Source of the DNA: Agelaius tricolor | Taxonomy: Eukaryota > Chordata > Aves > Passeriformes > Icteridae | Length of the DNA stretch: 64,000 bases | Assembly: GCA_023055355.1 (NCBI GenBank) | Contig: JALJCS010000028.1 | Span: 8,940,418 to 9,004,417, forward strand | Direction: 5' to 3' | In this document: positions 44,560 through 54,839 of the stretch, in pieces | Numbering within the stretch: position 1 is the first letter of the stretch | Layout of the letters: each line of letters begins with the position of its first letter | Notes under the pieces: generated by a model | Told to the model about the DNA's origin: nothing | Databases searched by the model: none | Seen by the model: only the letters and a program-made list of their open reading frames with translations | Made by a program: the position numbers and the translations under genes

Positions 44560-45999
44560 ACACTTTTTGGGGGGTTTTACAGCGTAGGGAAGTCTGGTGG
44601 ATTTGGAAATTATTTACTAAGAGGTTTCCTGCAGGCCTGAGCAGGCTCTGGGCCACTTTTTTGGTGAAAATGATCTCCCTGAAGCCCTTTTTGATAAGGA
44701 TTTTATCCCTGAGGTGATAAAACCTGGCCTGCTTTGGATCAGGCAGCCTTCCCTTAGTGCTGACCTGGGAAATTCAGATTTTCAGAGGAGAAATGGAAGT
44801 TTTGAGTGGAAAGAGAACTGGGAGGAGCTGCGGGGTTACACTGTGGGAATGGGTTAGGACATAAAATGTCCAAGGTGCTTTCCCTGCAAATCCCACAGGA
44901 TTTGGGACATTTCCAGGCAGATTTATGGGATCTCTGCTGCTCCATCCTCTTCAGGGACAAACTTTGGAACACTCAGCAAGATTCATTTATTTCTACATCT
45001 TAAACAAATGAGAGAAGGGGAGGAAAAGGAGCGTGGCACCCTGAGGGGCAAACAGCACAGAGCGCTCGGGATTTGGGGAATAAATTATTTGAGAATTTCG
45101 GGAAGGAGAGGAGCACACAGGGGAGGATGCTCTGTGGCTTGGAATTTGTTCATCACAGGAGGACAGGGGACGCCTCAAGTGTCACAGCCTCGTGGTTAAA
45201 CTTCACCCTGGGACCAGGAGCTCGGCTGGGTCACACCAGGAGAATTTTTTAGGGCCATCAAGTGGAACAAGGAGAATTTTTAGGGCCATCAAGTGAAACG
45301 GTCTCGTAAAACGCCTCTGGGGGCCGGCTGATTTATGGAGGGCACAAACAACATCCCTCCCCCGGTGCCACTTAACTTTTTAACTTTTCATTTTCTATCT
45401 GCCCTAATTGCTGGGACATGTGGGGAAATCACCCTGCAGCCCCCGGGGAGCGGGGCCACGGGGCTTGGGACGGCCTGGGGTGGAGAAAGGGGTGCGATGA
45501 GTTGATTTTAAAGTTATTTTCCAGCCACTCCATGGTCCCACGGGTGGCTCTGTCACAGCTCATGTCCCCAGTGCGGGTCACCCCTGTGCCCAGGGATGGA
45601 TCTGTGGGGTCCCAGCAAAGCAGGACCAGCCCTGCCTCAGTTTCCCTGTGGGGAAAACACGGGAGCATCTTTGGGGTGGAACTGGGGGTGACAGGGAGGG
45701 AAATGCCGGGGTGTCACCGCTCTTTGGCATCTCGGGGGTGCGGGATGGAGTGAGGGACACCCCGGAACAGGGCTGGAGGTGCCAGGGAGGGAAATGCCAC
45801 CCCTTTTTGAGCACCGCAGGGTGCAGGATGGAGAGAGGACAGCCAAGAAAAGGGCTGGGGACAGCTGCCACTCACAGTGGGGGCGACAGGGAGGGACAAA
45901 CCCCCACCTGGGGCATCTCGGGGGTGCGGGACGGAGCCAGGGACACCCCGGGCCAGGGCTGGGGACAGCTGCCCCTCACGGCGAGGGGGTGGCGGGGCC
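44560..45999. other. Upstream of AGRN, no gene seen; candidate element at 45190-45420
   Basis: 45240-45300 holds a tandem of GAATTTTTTAGGGCCATCAA-type units; 45350-45420 has CACTTAACTTTTTAACTTTT and GCCCTAATTGCTGGGACATG. 45660-46000 repeats GGGACACCCCGG-like blocks. Confidence 0.45.
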
Positions 46000-46464
46000 G
46001 GCTGCGGTCCCTACACCTTTAAAAGTCTCCTCACGTTGCGGCGCTGATTATCCATTAACCGCGGCTCCCTTTCCTGGGGGCGGCGTTCGCACCGAGCGCT
46101 GCCAGCAGGGCGGGCGGCCGCGCTGCCTTCCTCCCTTCCTTTCTCCCTTCCTCCCTCCTCTCTCCCCCCTAACCCCCGCTCCCTCCTTATCAGCAATTCA
46201 GATTGCATGCAAATCTGCGCGCTTTCTTCCCGGGCCACGGCAGCGAGCGCCGAGCGCCTTCCAGATCTCCTCCTCCTCCTCCTCCTCCTCCTGGGATTTT
46301 CCTCCTTCTCCCCTCCCCTCGCTGCCTCCCTTTCCCTCCCTCCCCTCTCTTTCTTTCCTCCTTTTCACCTCCCTGGAACAAAAGTGGCCCTTTCGGCTGC
46401 TGCGCCAGCGCTGCCTGCGAGCGGGGCCGCTTTGTCTGCCGGGCCCGGCGGCACCGCCACCGCC
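46000..46464 (+). promoter_or_regulatory. AGRN: AGRN CpG-island promoter and 5' UTR
   Basis: GC-rich sequence without a TATA box leads into exon 1, with long pyrimidine tracts (TCC repeats near 46265-46290 and C/T runs at 46115-46180 and 46295-46370). The transcription start cannot be fixed from sequence alone. An octamer motif lies at 46207-46214. Confidence 0.6.
46202..46215. promoter_or_regulatory. Overlapping octamer (POU) motifs upstream of AGRN
   Basis: The near-palindrome ATTGCATGCAAATC contains ATGCAAAT on the plus strand (46207-46214) and an ATGCAAT-like site on the minus strand, sharing a central GCATGC. POU-family dimers bind such arrangements. Function is inferred only. Confidence 0.4.
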
Positions 46465-46653
46465 ATGGGGCCGCGGCTGGCACCGACGCTGCTGGCGCTG
46501 CTGGCGCTGCTGGCACCGCTGGCACGGCCGGCCCGGGCCGGCTGCCCCGAGCGGGAGCTGGAGCGCCGCGAGGAGGAGGCCAACGTGGTGCTGACGGGCA
46601 CGGTGGAGGAGATCATGAACGTGGACCCGGTGCACCACACCTACTCGTGCAAG
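46465..46653 (+). CDS. AGRN: AGRN exon 1 coding part
   Basis: 63 codons: signal peptide and the NtA start, through [17 protein letters not shown]. The donor is AAG|GTAGAA, phase 0. The frame is open upstream to 46207, but the signal-peptide ATG at 46465 has the good Kozak context and the expected N-terminus. Confidence 0.93.
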
Positions 46654-49600
46654 GTAGAACTTTCGCCCCGCGTGCGGTTTGGGCTGGAATCGGGGCTTTT
46701 TTCTTTTTTAAGCTGTGAGAGGTTCCAGCTACCGTGTGGCCGGGGGGGTGGGGGGGATCTCCAGAGGTTGCTTTTTATGGGCATTTCCCTCTTTGGCTCT
46801 GGCGCGATGCGGAGCTGCCTCCCAACTTTCCGCGAGGTGCTGGGAGCCTCTCCTGTTGACTTTAGCAGCATCTCGAGTTTTCCTGCAGCCCGAGCTATTG
46901 TTTAACCACCAACCTGGCCTCGGGCTCTGGGGGTTTTTATCTCCCCCCGAAGCGGAGAGACGCTGGAGTCCCGAGCAACCTGAAATCCCATCCGCCCGCT
47001 TGACAGAAAACGTGCCGGATGCCTTAACCCTTGCCAGGGCAGGAATCTCGCTTGCAAGGACACGCTCCTCCCTTGCCTTTCCCTTTTCTCCTCACTCCCC
47101 TTTTCCTCCTGAAAACCCCGATTTTACGGGGCCGGGGGCGATGCTTTGGTGGAGGAGAAGAATTTGAACTTTCCCTTCGCAGAACTCTCCCTGCGGAGCT
47201 CTGGAGCATCCCCCGAGCATCCCCCAGCCCCTGCCCGCTGCCAGCGCCCCCCGACCCATCTGCAGCTCGCAGCCCCCCCGGCACCGTCTGTTTGCAGCGT
47301 GTCTGGCACATCCTGGGTGCTGCGCCGAGCATTAATGAGCTGTGCCCGCGCTGGGGCTCAGATGGATGTGGCCACCTGAGGCCGGAGCGAGGTGGCCACG
47401 GGAGGTGGCCCAGGGGCGCTGGTGGCGAGGCAGAAGTGCCAGGGTGAGAAATGAACCCATTTTTCTCCCCGCTGCAGACTCGCAGTGAGTCTGCCTGGCA
47501 GGAAAATCATCCTGCAGCAGCAGGGCAGGAGGCTGGGATGGGGAAAGCTGGGATAAGGAAAAGCTGGAATGGGAGAAGCTGGGATAAGGAAAAGCTGGGA
47601 TGGGGGAAAAGCTGGGATGGGGGAGAAGGTGGGATGGGGGAGAAGCTGGGATAAGGAAAAGATGGGATAAGGAAAAGCTGGGATGGGGGAGAAGCTGGCA
47701 TAAGGAAAAGGTGAGATGGGGAAAGCTGGGATAAGGAAAAGCTGGGATAAGGAAAAGCTGGGATGGGGGAGAAGCTGGGATAAGGAAAAGCTGGGATAAG
47801 GAAAAGCTGGGATGGGAGAAGCAGCTCTGCCTTTGCAAGGTGCAATCCAGCCCCAGCTGGAGCAGCCAGCAGTGGGATGGGCTGCCTGTGGTGCCGTTCT
47901 GGGAAGCACAATCTGAGTTCCTCACACTGGGAAGGGAATCTCTTCCCTGCCTCTCCCTGAGCAGGGTGAGGTTTGTGCTGCTTGCTCTGGAGTTTGGGAT
48001 TTTGCTCCTGCCCGTTCCTGCTCTCCAAAGAGCACAGAAGGGCCAGGACAGGTTCCTGAGAGATCATTCCAGCCTTGGAGTCGTGTGAAAGTGAAAGCAG
48101 GAAAGCTTTCACCCCATCCCATCCCATCCCATCCCATCCCATCCCATCCCATCCCATCCCGTTGTGGCAGTGCTGTGACATTCGGGAATTTTCACAGGAC
48201 AGCAACTCCCTGTCCCTTTCCCTGCCCATCAGCCCTTCCTGTGCCATTTTTAGTGGCATTCCGTGGTGTCTTTGCAGGGAAAAGCAGCTTTGGAATGGGA
48301 TTTGGGGTGTCCCGAGGAGCTGGGAGCAGATGAATCTCCTGTCACTGCAGTGACTCGGGATGTGCAGCTTTGCAGCAGCTCTTGGCTCATTGCCCTCCTC
48401 GCATCTTCCCAAGTCTTGGAATGGGAACTGTGTGCATTTGCCATGCCTGCAGTTTGTTTTGGTTTGTTTTTGTTTTGTTTTTAACCTAAATTCCAGCAGC
48501 AGCAGCTCGGGATTAAACCTGACCCCTGGCTCCTGCTGTCCTTGCACTGCCCTCGGGGCAGCTGGGAGAAATCCAGGATCTTGTGCTGAGGAAATTCCTG
48601 CCCCAATTCCTCCTGTCCTGCCCTCGGAGCCCCCTCCGTTATCTCCTGTCAGCCTCTTCCTTATCTGCAGAGGAAAGGCAGAGTGTGGGGAGCTCCCACA
48701 CCCAAAAATCCCAGTTTGGCTGGAGCTGGGTGGTCCTGAGGCAGCAGCGCGTGGGGATCCGTGAATTCCGTGCTTGGGGCATTGTTCTTCCCAAACCCTC
48801 CCAGCTGAGCGCTTCGATAGAGGCAGATAAGCACCAGATAAGCAGCGGGAGGAGAAATGTGAAGTTGATGTTAGACAAACACCCCGGAATAGCTGCCAGC
48901 CGTGCCTGGGCTGCCAGGGGAGCTGGGGGCAGGAGGAACGGGCTGACAGAATTCCCAAGAAGTGGCTGCCGTGCCCTTTTCCCGAGGGATTTGGCACTCC
49001 TGAGTGCTGTTTCTGAGTCCTGCCCAAAGCTGCTGCTGCTGCTGGCATTGTCCCTTCCTGCCCCCTGAAGCGCCTTTTTCTGGGCTGTCCCCATGGTTAG
49101 CGAGGCAGCTGCTATTTATAGGGTAAATCCAGGTTCTGTGGGGGCCCTAGGAAGTGTGGAAGAGGATGTGGATCCTGTTCGGGACAATGGAGCACAGATT
49201 TTGGGGGGGTTTTGTGGGAATTGCTGGGTCCTGGGGAAGGGGCAGGGAAAAGGCACAGGGAGGGACAAAAAAGGGGAGGGGGAAGGATTGGAAGCAGAGC
49301 TGAGAGTGACTTTTATCTCCCAAAATTCCCAAAGATTCGTGGAAGCAGAGCTGATCCTGGCTTTTATCTCCCAAAATTCCCAAAATTTCGTGGAAGCAAA
49401 GCTGATCCTGGCTTTTCTCTCCCAAACTCCCCAAAATTTCGTGGAAGCAGAGCTGATCCTGGCTCTAATCTCCCAAGAATTCGTGGAAGCAGAGCTGGTT
49501 CTGGCTTTTATCTCCCAAAATTCCCACAGTTTCCTGCTGACCCGTTTTGGTGCTTCCCCTCCCGGGTGACAGCTCCTCCAGAGGGGACTTTGCTCCAACT

Positions 49601-52600
49601 TCCCACCTGGCTTTACACAACCAGTCCCGGCATTTCCCGGCCTTTTCCTTCAGGAATGTTCTGTACAGGTGGTCCCCTTCCTTCCTATGGCCTGCACCCC
49701 CCTGGCATGCTGGAAACCCCTTTTATCTTTGGGGTTTTAACTTTTCCCCCTGCCTTTAAAACACACCCGTGCCTGGATAAAGTTGTGCCTCCGCGGAGCT
49801 TTAAAACCCCCTTGAAACTCGGCGTTTTCTGCTCTCTCCGGAGGAACAGAGCTCTCCAGGGCAGTGTCCTCCTCCCAGCAGGTCCCGGCCCCATTTTTTC
49901 TCCCTCCCTTCCTTTTCTCGGCGGTGCTCGCTGCCGCCGGTGAGTCAGCGGTGACAAAGTCTTGATTGCGGCGCCTGATGAAGGGGATGCCCCGCAGGTG
50001 ACGGCCGGGCTGCGGAGCCGCGCTCGCCCATTCATTAGGGCGGGGAGGAGGCCGCCGGACTCTGATGTTTCTGTGCCCTGCCTCGGAGCGCCCCAGCCAC
50101 GCCAATTACCGCCAGTCCCCATCTGCTGCGGAGCTGCAGGAGAATTCGGCTTTTTCCCCACCCAAAAAAAAACCCAACAAAACCCCAAACCCCGAGCTGT
50201 GAAAATGCCCCGCACGCCGGAGCCGGCCCCGGGCTGTGTTTTCTGCTGCTGGAGGAGGGGTGGTTTTGTTGGTTTTTTTTCTTTCCCTATTTTTCCTGCT
50301 TTGTCTGGCTGTGTCTTTGCCCTGGTTTGCCGCTCACCTGCCCCGGGGCTGCAGGAGGTGCGGCTGGGGAAGGTGTCTGGGCTTGACTGCGGGCAGGGAG
50401 GCAGAGGAGCGGCTGGGGAGGCAGCGGGGCTGGCTGGGAGCGGGGCTGTGCCCTGAGCACCTTCCCCAGGCTCACCTGGGCTGGCTGGGAGCGGGGCTGT
50501 GCCCTGAGCACCTTCCCCAAGCGGGGCTGTGCCCTGAACACCTTCCCCAGGGCTGGCTGGGAGCGGGGCTGTGCCCTGCACACCCTCCCCAGGCTCACCT
50601 GGGCTGGCTGGGAGCGGGGCTGTGCCCTGCACACCTTCCCCAGGGCTGGCTGGGAGCGGGGCTGTGCCCTCCTGCCCTGCACACCCTCCCCAGGCTCACC
50701 TGGGCTGGCCCCTGGGGCTGGGAGTGCTGGGGGTGCCGCGGTTTCTGTGGGGTCAGGGCAGGGAGGCTCCTCGGGCTCTTATCGGGCTCTTATCGGGCTC
50801 GTATCGCTGCGAAAATCCCACCTGGGCATCCCTGGGGGCAACTGGGGAAATTCCAGTGTCCCAGCAGCCTCTGGGGGAAGGAAATGTCCTGGTCTCCATC
50901 CCAAACCTCTCCATCCTGAACCCAAACCTCTCCATCCTGAACCCAAACCTCTCCATCCTGAACCTCTCTCAATCCTAAACCTCTCCACCCTGAACCCAAA
51001 CCTCTCCATCCGAAATCTAAACCTCTCCATCCGAAATCTAAACCTCTCCATCCTGAACATAAACCTCTCCATCCTGGACCCAAACCTCTCCAACCTAGAT
51101 ATCTTCATCCTGAACCCCTCCATCCCAAACCCCTCCTGGCCCGTTCCTTCAGGTGTTCCCTCAGGTGCTGTCCCTGCTCCCAGCCAGCAGAAACCAGAGC
51201 TGTCCCTTTCAGGCCCCGCTCAGTCCCAAATGTCCATGGAAATGCAGGCCCTGCTCCTTCCTCGCTCCAGGGGAGGATGAGGAGGAGGATGAGTGCGAGT
51301 GGGGTTTGCTTGAGTTAAACCTCAGCAAATTTCAGGGAGATTTCTGCCCTCTCCGGTGGGATTTGGGGTTTAAGCACTCCGTTCACCCTGCTGGGAGCCG
51401 GGCTTGTGCTGGAGGACCACAGAGGAGAGAAAATCCCATGGAGACCTCGGGGCAGCAAAACTTTGCCCCGTCCCTGTTCCTCCCCATCAGCTTGGATCTG
51501 GGATGTGCAGGGAGGGACACATCCCACCTAGGAATTTTTCCATTATCATTTATTTTTTATGAAAAGGCATTTTTGTAAAAATACATTTTTATAATAATTC
51601 TAGTTTTTATAATAATTCTAGTTTTTATGATAATTCTAGTTTTTATAATAATTCTAGTTTTTATGATAATTCTATTTTTATAATTCTGTTTTTATAATTC
51701 TATTTTTATCATTCTATATTTATCATTCTATTTTTAAATTATATTTTTATACTTCTATTTTAAAATTCTATATTTAAAATTTTAAAATATATTTAAATAT
51801 ATTTAATTAAAATATACTTAAAATATATTTTAAAATAGATGGAAAATTCTATATTTATAATTCTAGTTTTAAATCCTATTTTTAAATTATATTTTTAAAT
51901 CCTATTTTTAAATTATACTTTTATAATCCTATTTTTAAATTATACTTTTATAATTCTATTTTTAAATTATACTTTTATAATCCTATTTTTAAATTCTACT
52001 TTTATAATCCTATTTTTAAATTCTACTTTTATAACCCTATTTTTACCATTCTGTATTTTCTCTGTAAATGCTGTAGCTTTGGGGTGGCTCAGCCCCGGGT
52101 GCCCCAGCTCTGCTGCTGGAGCATGGGGCAGAGTGGAGCCGTGGCTGAGCTCTCCACGCCCGGGAGCAGCCGGGGCATGTGCGGCCCCAGAGGAGCTGTC
52201 CCAGCCCTGCCTGCACCTGGGCTGCTCCCGCGGCTCAGGTATGCAGCAGGGCAGGGAGGGTGCAGTTGTTGGGATGATAATTGGGGTAATTTATTGCTTT
52301 TCTTGGGCGGCTGCGCTGCCTCAGAGCTCAGACCCCCCAAGCCTGAGGTCCTGCTCCCAATGTTTCACCAGCAGGAGAAAGTGTGAGGAGAGCAGGGGGA
52401 GATGAACTCCTCAGCTCCGTTCTTCGCCTTGGTTTGTGCCTGCAGGGCACAGGCAGCGCTGAATCTGTGCTGAATTTATTCCCTTTTCCTGCTTGGCAGG
52501 TGGGGCTGAGCAGGCGGCTCCGTGGCCACAGGGAATGTGGGAATGACCCCGTTCCCGTCCTTCCAGCCTGCCAGGGACACGCTGGGGGAGCTTGGCTCAG

Positions 52601-53760
52601 GCTCAGTGTGAGCTTTGAAGCCTTTTCCATCAGGGCTGAAATTCTGGAGCTCAGGCTAAAAAAACCAACCAAACAAACAAAAAAACCCACCCAAACAAAC
52701 AAACAAAAAAACCAAACCAAAACTCCCCCCCCCCCAAAAAAAAGAACCCAAAAAAACCCAACCATAAACCCCCCCCAAAAAAAACCCCAAAACAAAACAA
52801 AAAAAAATTAAATTTGCGAGGTTGATCAGGGATCACAGGATTTGTGTTTCAGCCCCTGGTTTGAACTCTGTGAGCTCAGCGAGGAATTTGGCACTGGGGA
52901 GAAATCTCTGGGTCTGAACAGCCCCTCGGGTCTGGGGGGGACACCTGGAGCACAGGCAGAAAACTGGGAACGGTTCCTTGCCACCAGGAGCCCGGGAGGG
53001 GAAAGGGGAGCCCAGAGAGGGGAAAGAACGGCTCAGGAAGGGAAAAGAGGAGTCCAGGAAGGGCAAGAAGAGACCAGGGAGGGGAAAGAGGAGTCCAGGG
53101 AGAGGAAATGGGAGCCCAGAAGAGGAAAGAGGAGTCCAGGGAGGAAAACAGGAACCCAAGAAGGGGAAAGAGGATCCCAGGGAGGGGAAAGAACAGCTCA
53201 GGAAGGGAAAATGAGAGTCCAGAGAGGGAAAAGAGGAGCCCAGGGAGGAAAAGAGGAACCCAGGAAGAGGAAAGAGGAGCCCAGGGAGGGGAAAGAGGAG
53301 CCCAGAGAGGGGAAATAGGATCCCAGGTTGGGGAAATAATGGCTCAGGAAGGGAAAATGAGAGTCCAGAGAGGGAAAAGAGGAGCCCAGGGAGGAAAAGA
53401 GGAACCCAGGAAGAGGAAGGAGGAGCCCAGAGAGCACAACAGGCTGCCCCAACCCACAGCAACGCGGTGACCTCTCCCCTCTCCCATCCCCGTGGCAGGT
53501 GCGGGTCTGGCGCTACCTGAAGGGCAAGGACATCGTCACCCACGAGATCCTGCTGGACGGGGGCAACAAGGTGGTGATCGGGGGCTTCGGGGACCCCCTG
53601 ATCTGCGACAACCAGGTGGCCACGGGGGACACGCGCATCTTCTTCGTCAACCCCGCGCCGCAGGCGCTGTGGCCGGCGCACCGCAACGAGCTCATGCTCA
53701 ACTCCAGCCTGATGCGCATCACCCTGCGCAACCTGGAGGAGGTGGAGCACTGCGTGGAAG
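46465..53760 (+). CDS. AGRN: AGRN (agrin), 5' partial: signal peptide and NtA laminin-binding domain, exons 1-2
   Basis: Exons 46465-46653 and 53499-53760 join in phase 0 (AAG|GTG) to encode 150 residues, then one base of the next codon (phase 1 donor). Residues 1-25 form a leucine-rich signal peptide ending ARPARA, so mature protein would begin GCPERE. Residues 26-150 are the N-terminal agrin (NtA) domain, an OB-fold that anchors agrin to laminin gamma-1 in basement membranes. Four cysteines are present (27, 62, 99, 148), with a sequon at N131. L142 and V149 correspond to the laminin-contact residues Leu117 and Val124 of the mature chicken domain. The exon 2 length of 262 nt equals that of human AGRN as I recall it. 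The Kozak context is GCCATGG. The follistatin, laminin-EGF, SEA and LG domains lie beyond the window. This is the long secreted isoform; no short transmembrane-isoform exon was found. Confidence 0.95.
47530..47822. repeat. 15/30-bp minisatellite in AGRN intron 1
   Basis: AAGCTGGGATAAGGAAAAGC and GGGATGGGGGAG units. Confidence 0.88.
48110..48162. repeat. ATCCC pentamer, about 10 copies
   Basis: Perfect CATCC/ATCCC pentamer in AGRN intron 1. Confidence 0.92.
48815..48842 (+). promoter_or_regulatory. Tandem GATA motifs in AGRN intron 1
   Basis: AGATAAG at 48825-48831 and 48836-48842, 11 bp apart (one helical turn), with CGATAG at 48815-48820. The surrounding 48770-48900 is unique sequence. Candidate enhancer, inferred. 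Confidence 0.4.
49285..49545. repeat. 51-bp minisatellite, 5 copies (AGRN intron 1)
   Basis: Units GTGGAAGCAGAGCTGATCCT plus GGCTTTTATCTCCCAAAATT. Confidence 0.87.
50430..50705. repeat. About 51-bp minisatellite (AGRN intron 1)
   Basis: Units GGGAGCGGGGCTGTGCCCTG plus CACCTTCCCCAGGCTCACCT, with 33-bp short forms. Confidence 0.87.
50905..51130. repeat. 21-bp minisatellite (AGRN intron 1)
   Basis: AAACCTCTCCATCCTGAACC units, about ten copies. Confidence 0.88.
51545..52060. repeat. AT-rich satellite (AGRN intron 1)
   Basis: About 500 bp of TTTTTATAATAATTCTAG units, then TATTTTTAAATTATACTTT units, sharply bounded by GC-rich sequence. Confidence 0.88.
52660..52812. repeat. A/C-rich low complexity (AGRN intron 1)
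   Basis: CAAACAAACAAAAAAACC-like runs; resembles 29290-29450. Confidence 0.88.
52985..53445 (+). repeat. Purine-rich minisatellite just upstream of AGRN exon 2
   Basis: GGGAAAGAGGAGCCCAGGGA units of about 27-33 bp for 460 bp, almost all purine on the sense strand, ending about 54 bp before the exon 2 acceptor. Confidence 0.88.
53499..53760 (+). CDS. AGRN: AGRN exon 2 (NtA domain core)
   Basis: 262 nt encoding [10 protein letters not shown] through EVEHCVE plus one base. The acceptor is CCGTGGCAG preceded by a C/T tract at 53472-53490; the donor is GAAG|GTGAGG. Residues such as [13 protein letters not shown] and [10 protein letters not shown] are diagnostic of agrin NtA. The 3' 59 bp and the donor are duplicated 171 bp downstream. 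Confidence 0.95.
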
Positions 53761-54000
53761 GTGAGGGCCTAGTGGGGTTTTGTGAGGTTTTTTTGGGTGT
53801 TTTTTTGGGGTTTTTTTGTGGAGTTTTTGTGGGAGGTTTGTGGGGTTCCCAGCCCCTGAACGGGCAGTTCAGCTCCAGCCTGATGCGCATCACCCTGCGC
53901 AACCTGGAGGAGGTGGAGCACTGTGTGGAAGGTGAGGCTGTTCTGGGGGGGTTTTTTGGGTTTTTTTAGGGGTTTTTGTGGGGTTCCCAGCCCCTGGATG
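53702..54000 (+). repeat. 171-bp tandem duplication across the exon 2/intron 2 boundary of AGRN
   Basis: Unit 1 (53702-53872) holds the exon end, donor, G/T-rich intron and a segment containing GGTTCCCAGCCCCTG. Unit 2 starts at 53873 and repeats all of these, with a shortened G/T stretch, to about 54000. The near identity points to recent duplication. A local assembly artefact remains possible. Confidence 0.85.
53873..53931 (+). pseudogene. Tandem duplicate of the 3' end of AGRN exon 2, with its splice donor
   Basis: This stretch repeats 53702-53760 without gaps, differing at one synonymous site (TGC to TGT). It keeps the donor GAAG|GTGAGG at 53932. Just upstream, the copy reads TTCAGC where the exon reads CTCAAC, which removes the N131 sequon. 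The 171-bp offset is a multiple of three, and the sequence between the two donors has no in-frame stop, so exon 2 could extend to 53931. As a free-standing cassette exon it would be out of frame from the nearby CAG acceptors. Either it is inert intronic duplication or it gives an alternative long exon 2. Confidence 0.75.
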
Positions 54001-54319
54001 GGCAGGGGTGGTGGTTGAGGGGCGTTGTCCTGGTTTTGGGTGGTGGCACTGATTTTGGGGTCGGTGGATGATGGGCAGGTGATTATTTAGGATCCCTGCC
54101 CTGCCCTATCCCTGTCCCCCCCAAGCCCCACGGTCCCTTCCCTCCCTCCCTGTGGCAGAAATGTGAAACGTCCCCGGGCTGGTGGCAGGAGCTGAGAGGC
54201 TCCATTTGTTGAGCAAATTCCTGTGGAATTTTAATCTGGAGTGGGAGGCTGGGACATCCTGCAGCACTTCCTGCAGGCTCAGCTCCCGAGGCTGCCAGGC
54301 CATTCCCCCTGCCCAGGAG

Positions 54320-54680
54320 CCCTGCACTGCCCAGTTTCTCTCTGTCCAGCATCCCTGGACTGGTCACTCTCTGCCCAGTAGCCCTGACCAGTTTCTCTCT
54401 GCCCAGTTCTGGACTGGTCACTCTCTGCCCAGTAGCCCTGACCAGTCTCTGCCCAGTTTCTCTCTGCCCAGTAGCCCTGGCCTGACCAGTTTCTTTCTGT
54501 CCAGCATCCCTGGACTGGTCACTCTCTGCCCAGTAGCCCTGACCAGTTTTTGCCCAGTAGCTCTGGCCTGACCAGTTTCTCTCTGCCCAGTAGCCCTGGA
54601 CTGCCCAGTCCGTGCCCAGTTCCCCCTGCCCAGTCCGTGCCCAGTCCCTGCCCAGTCTGTGCCCAGTTCCCCCTGCCCGA
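54320..54680. repeat. About 30-bp minisatellite (AGRN intron 2)
   Basis: GCCCAGTAGCCCTGACCAGT and TTCTCTCTGCCCAG units in irregular order. Confidence 0.82.
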
Positions 54681-54839
54681 GCCGTGTTCCCATGCCCTGT
54701 CCTGGCACGGATGCTGCCCTGCCCGCCTGGAATTCCAGCAATGCATCCCTGGGATCCAGGGCAGCCTCCCCTTGGGGCCCTGCCAACAGCTCCGGGCACT
54801 TCCCAGGAATCTGGGCAGTGCCAGGCTTGGGAGAAACTC

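Larger units (their letters stand above)
46654..53498 (+). other. AGRN: AGRN intron 1 (6.8 kb)
   Basis: Bounded by a GTAGAA donor and a GGCAG acceptor. It holds CpG-rich sequence to about 47400, six or more repeat arrays, the twin GATA motifs and a unique GC-rich candidate element at 49880-50120 with TGAGTCAGC at 49941-49949. No further coding exon was recognised. Confidence 0.85.

Noticed and set aside
46207..46464. Upstream in-frame ATG extending AGRN by 86 codons
   Set aside because: The extension is low-complexity 5' UTR, whereas the ATG at 46465 gives a proper signal peptide and Kozak context.
52842..53470. Lysine/glutamate-rich frames just upstream of AGRN exon 2
   Set aside because: They translate the purine minisatellite and do not join exon 2 through a splice site in frame.
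53870..53931. Duplicated exon 2 end as an independent cassette exon
   Set aside because: From the available CAG acceptors it would be out of frame or hit a stop. Only the extended-exon model stays in frame.
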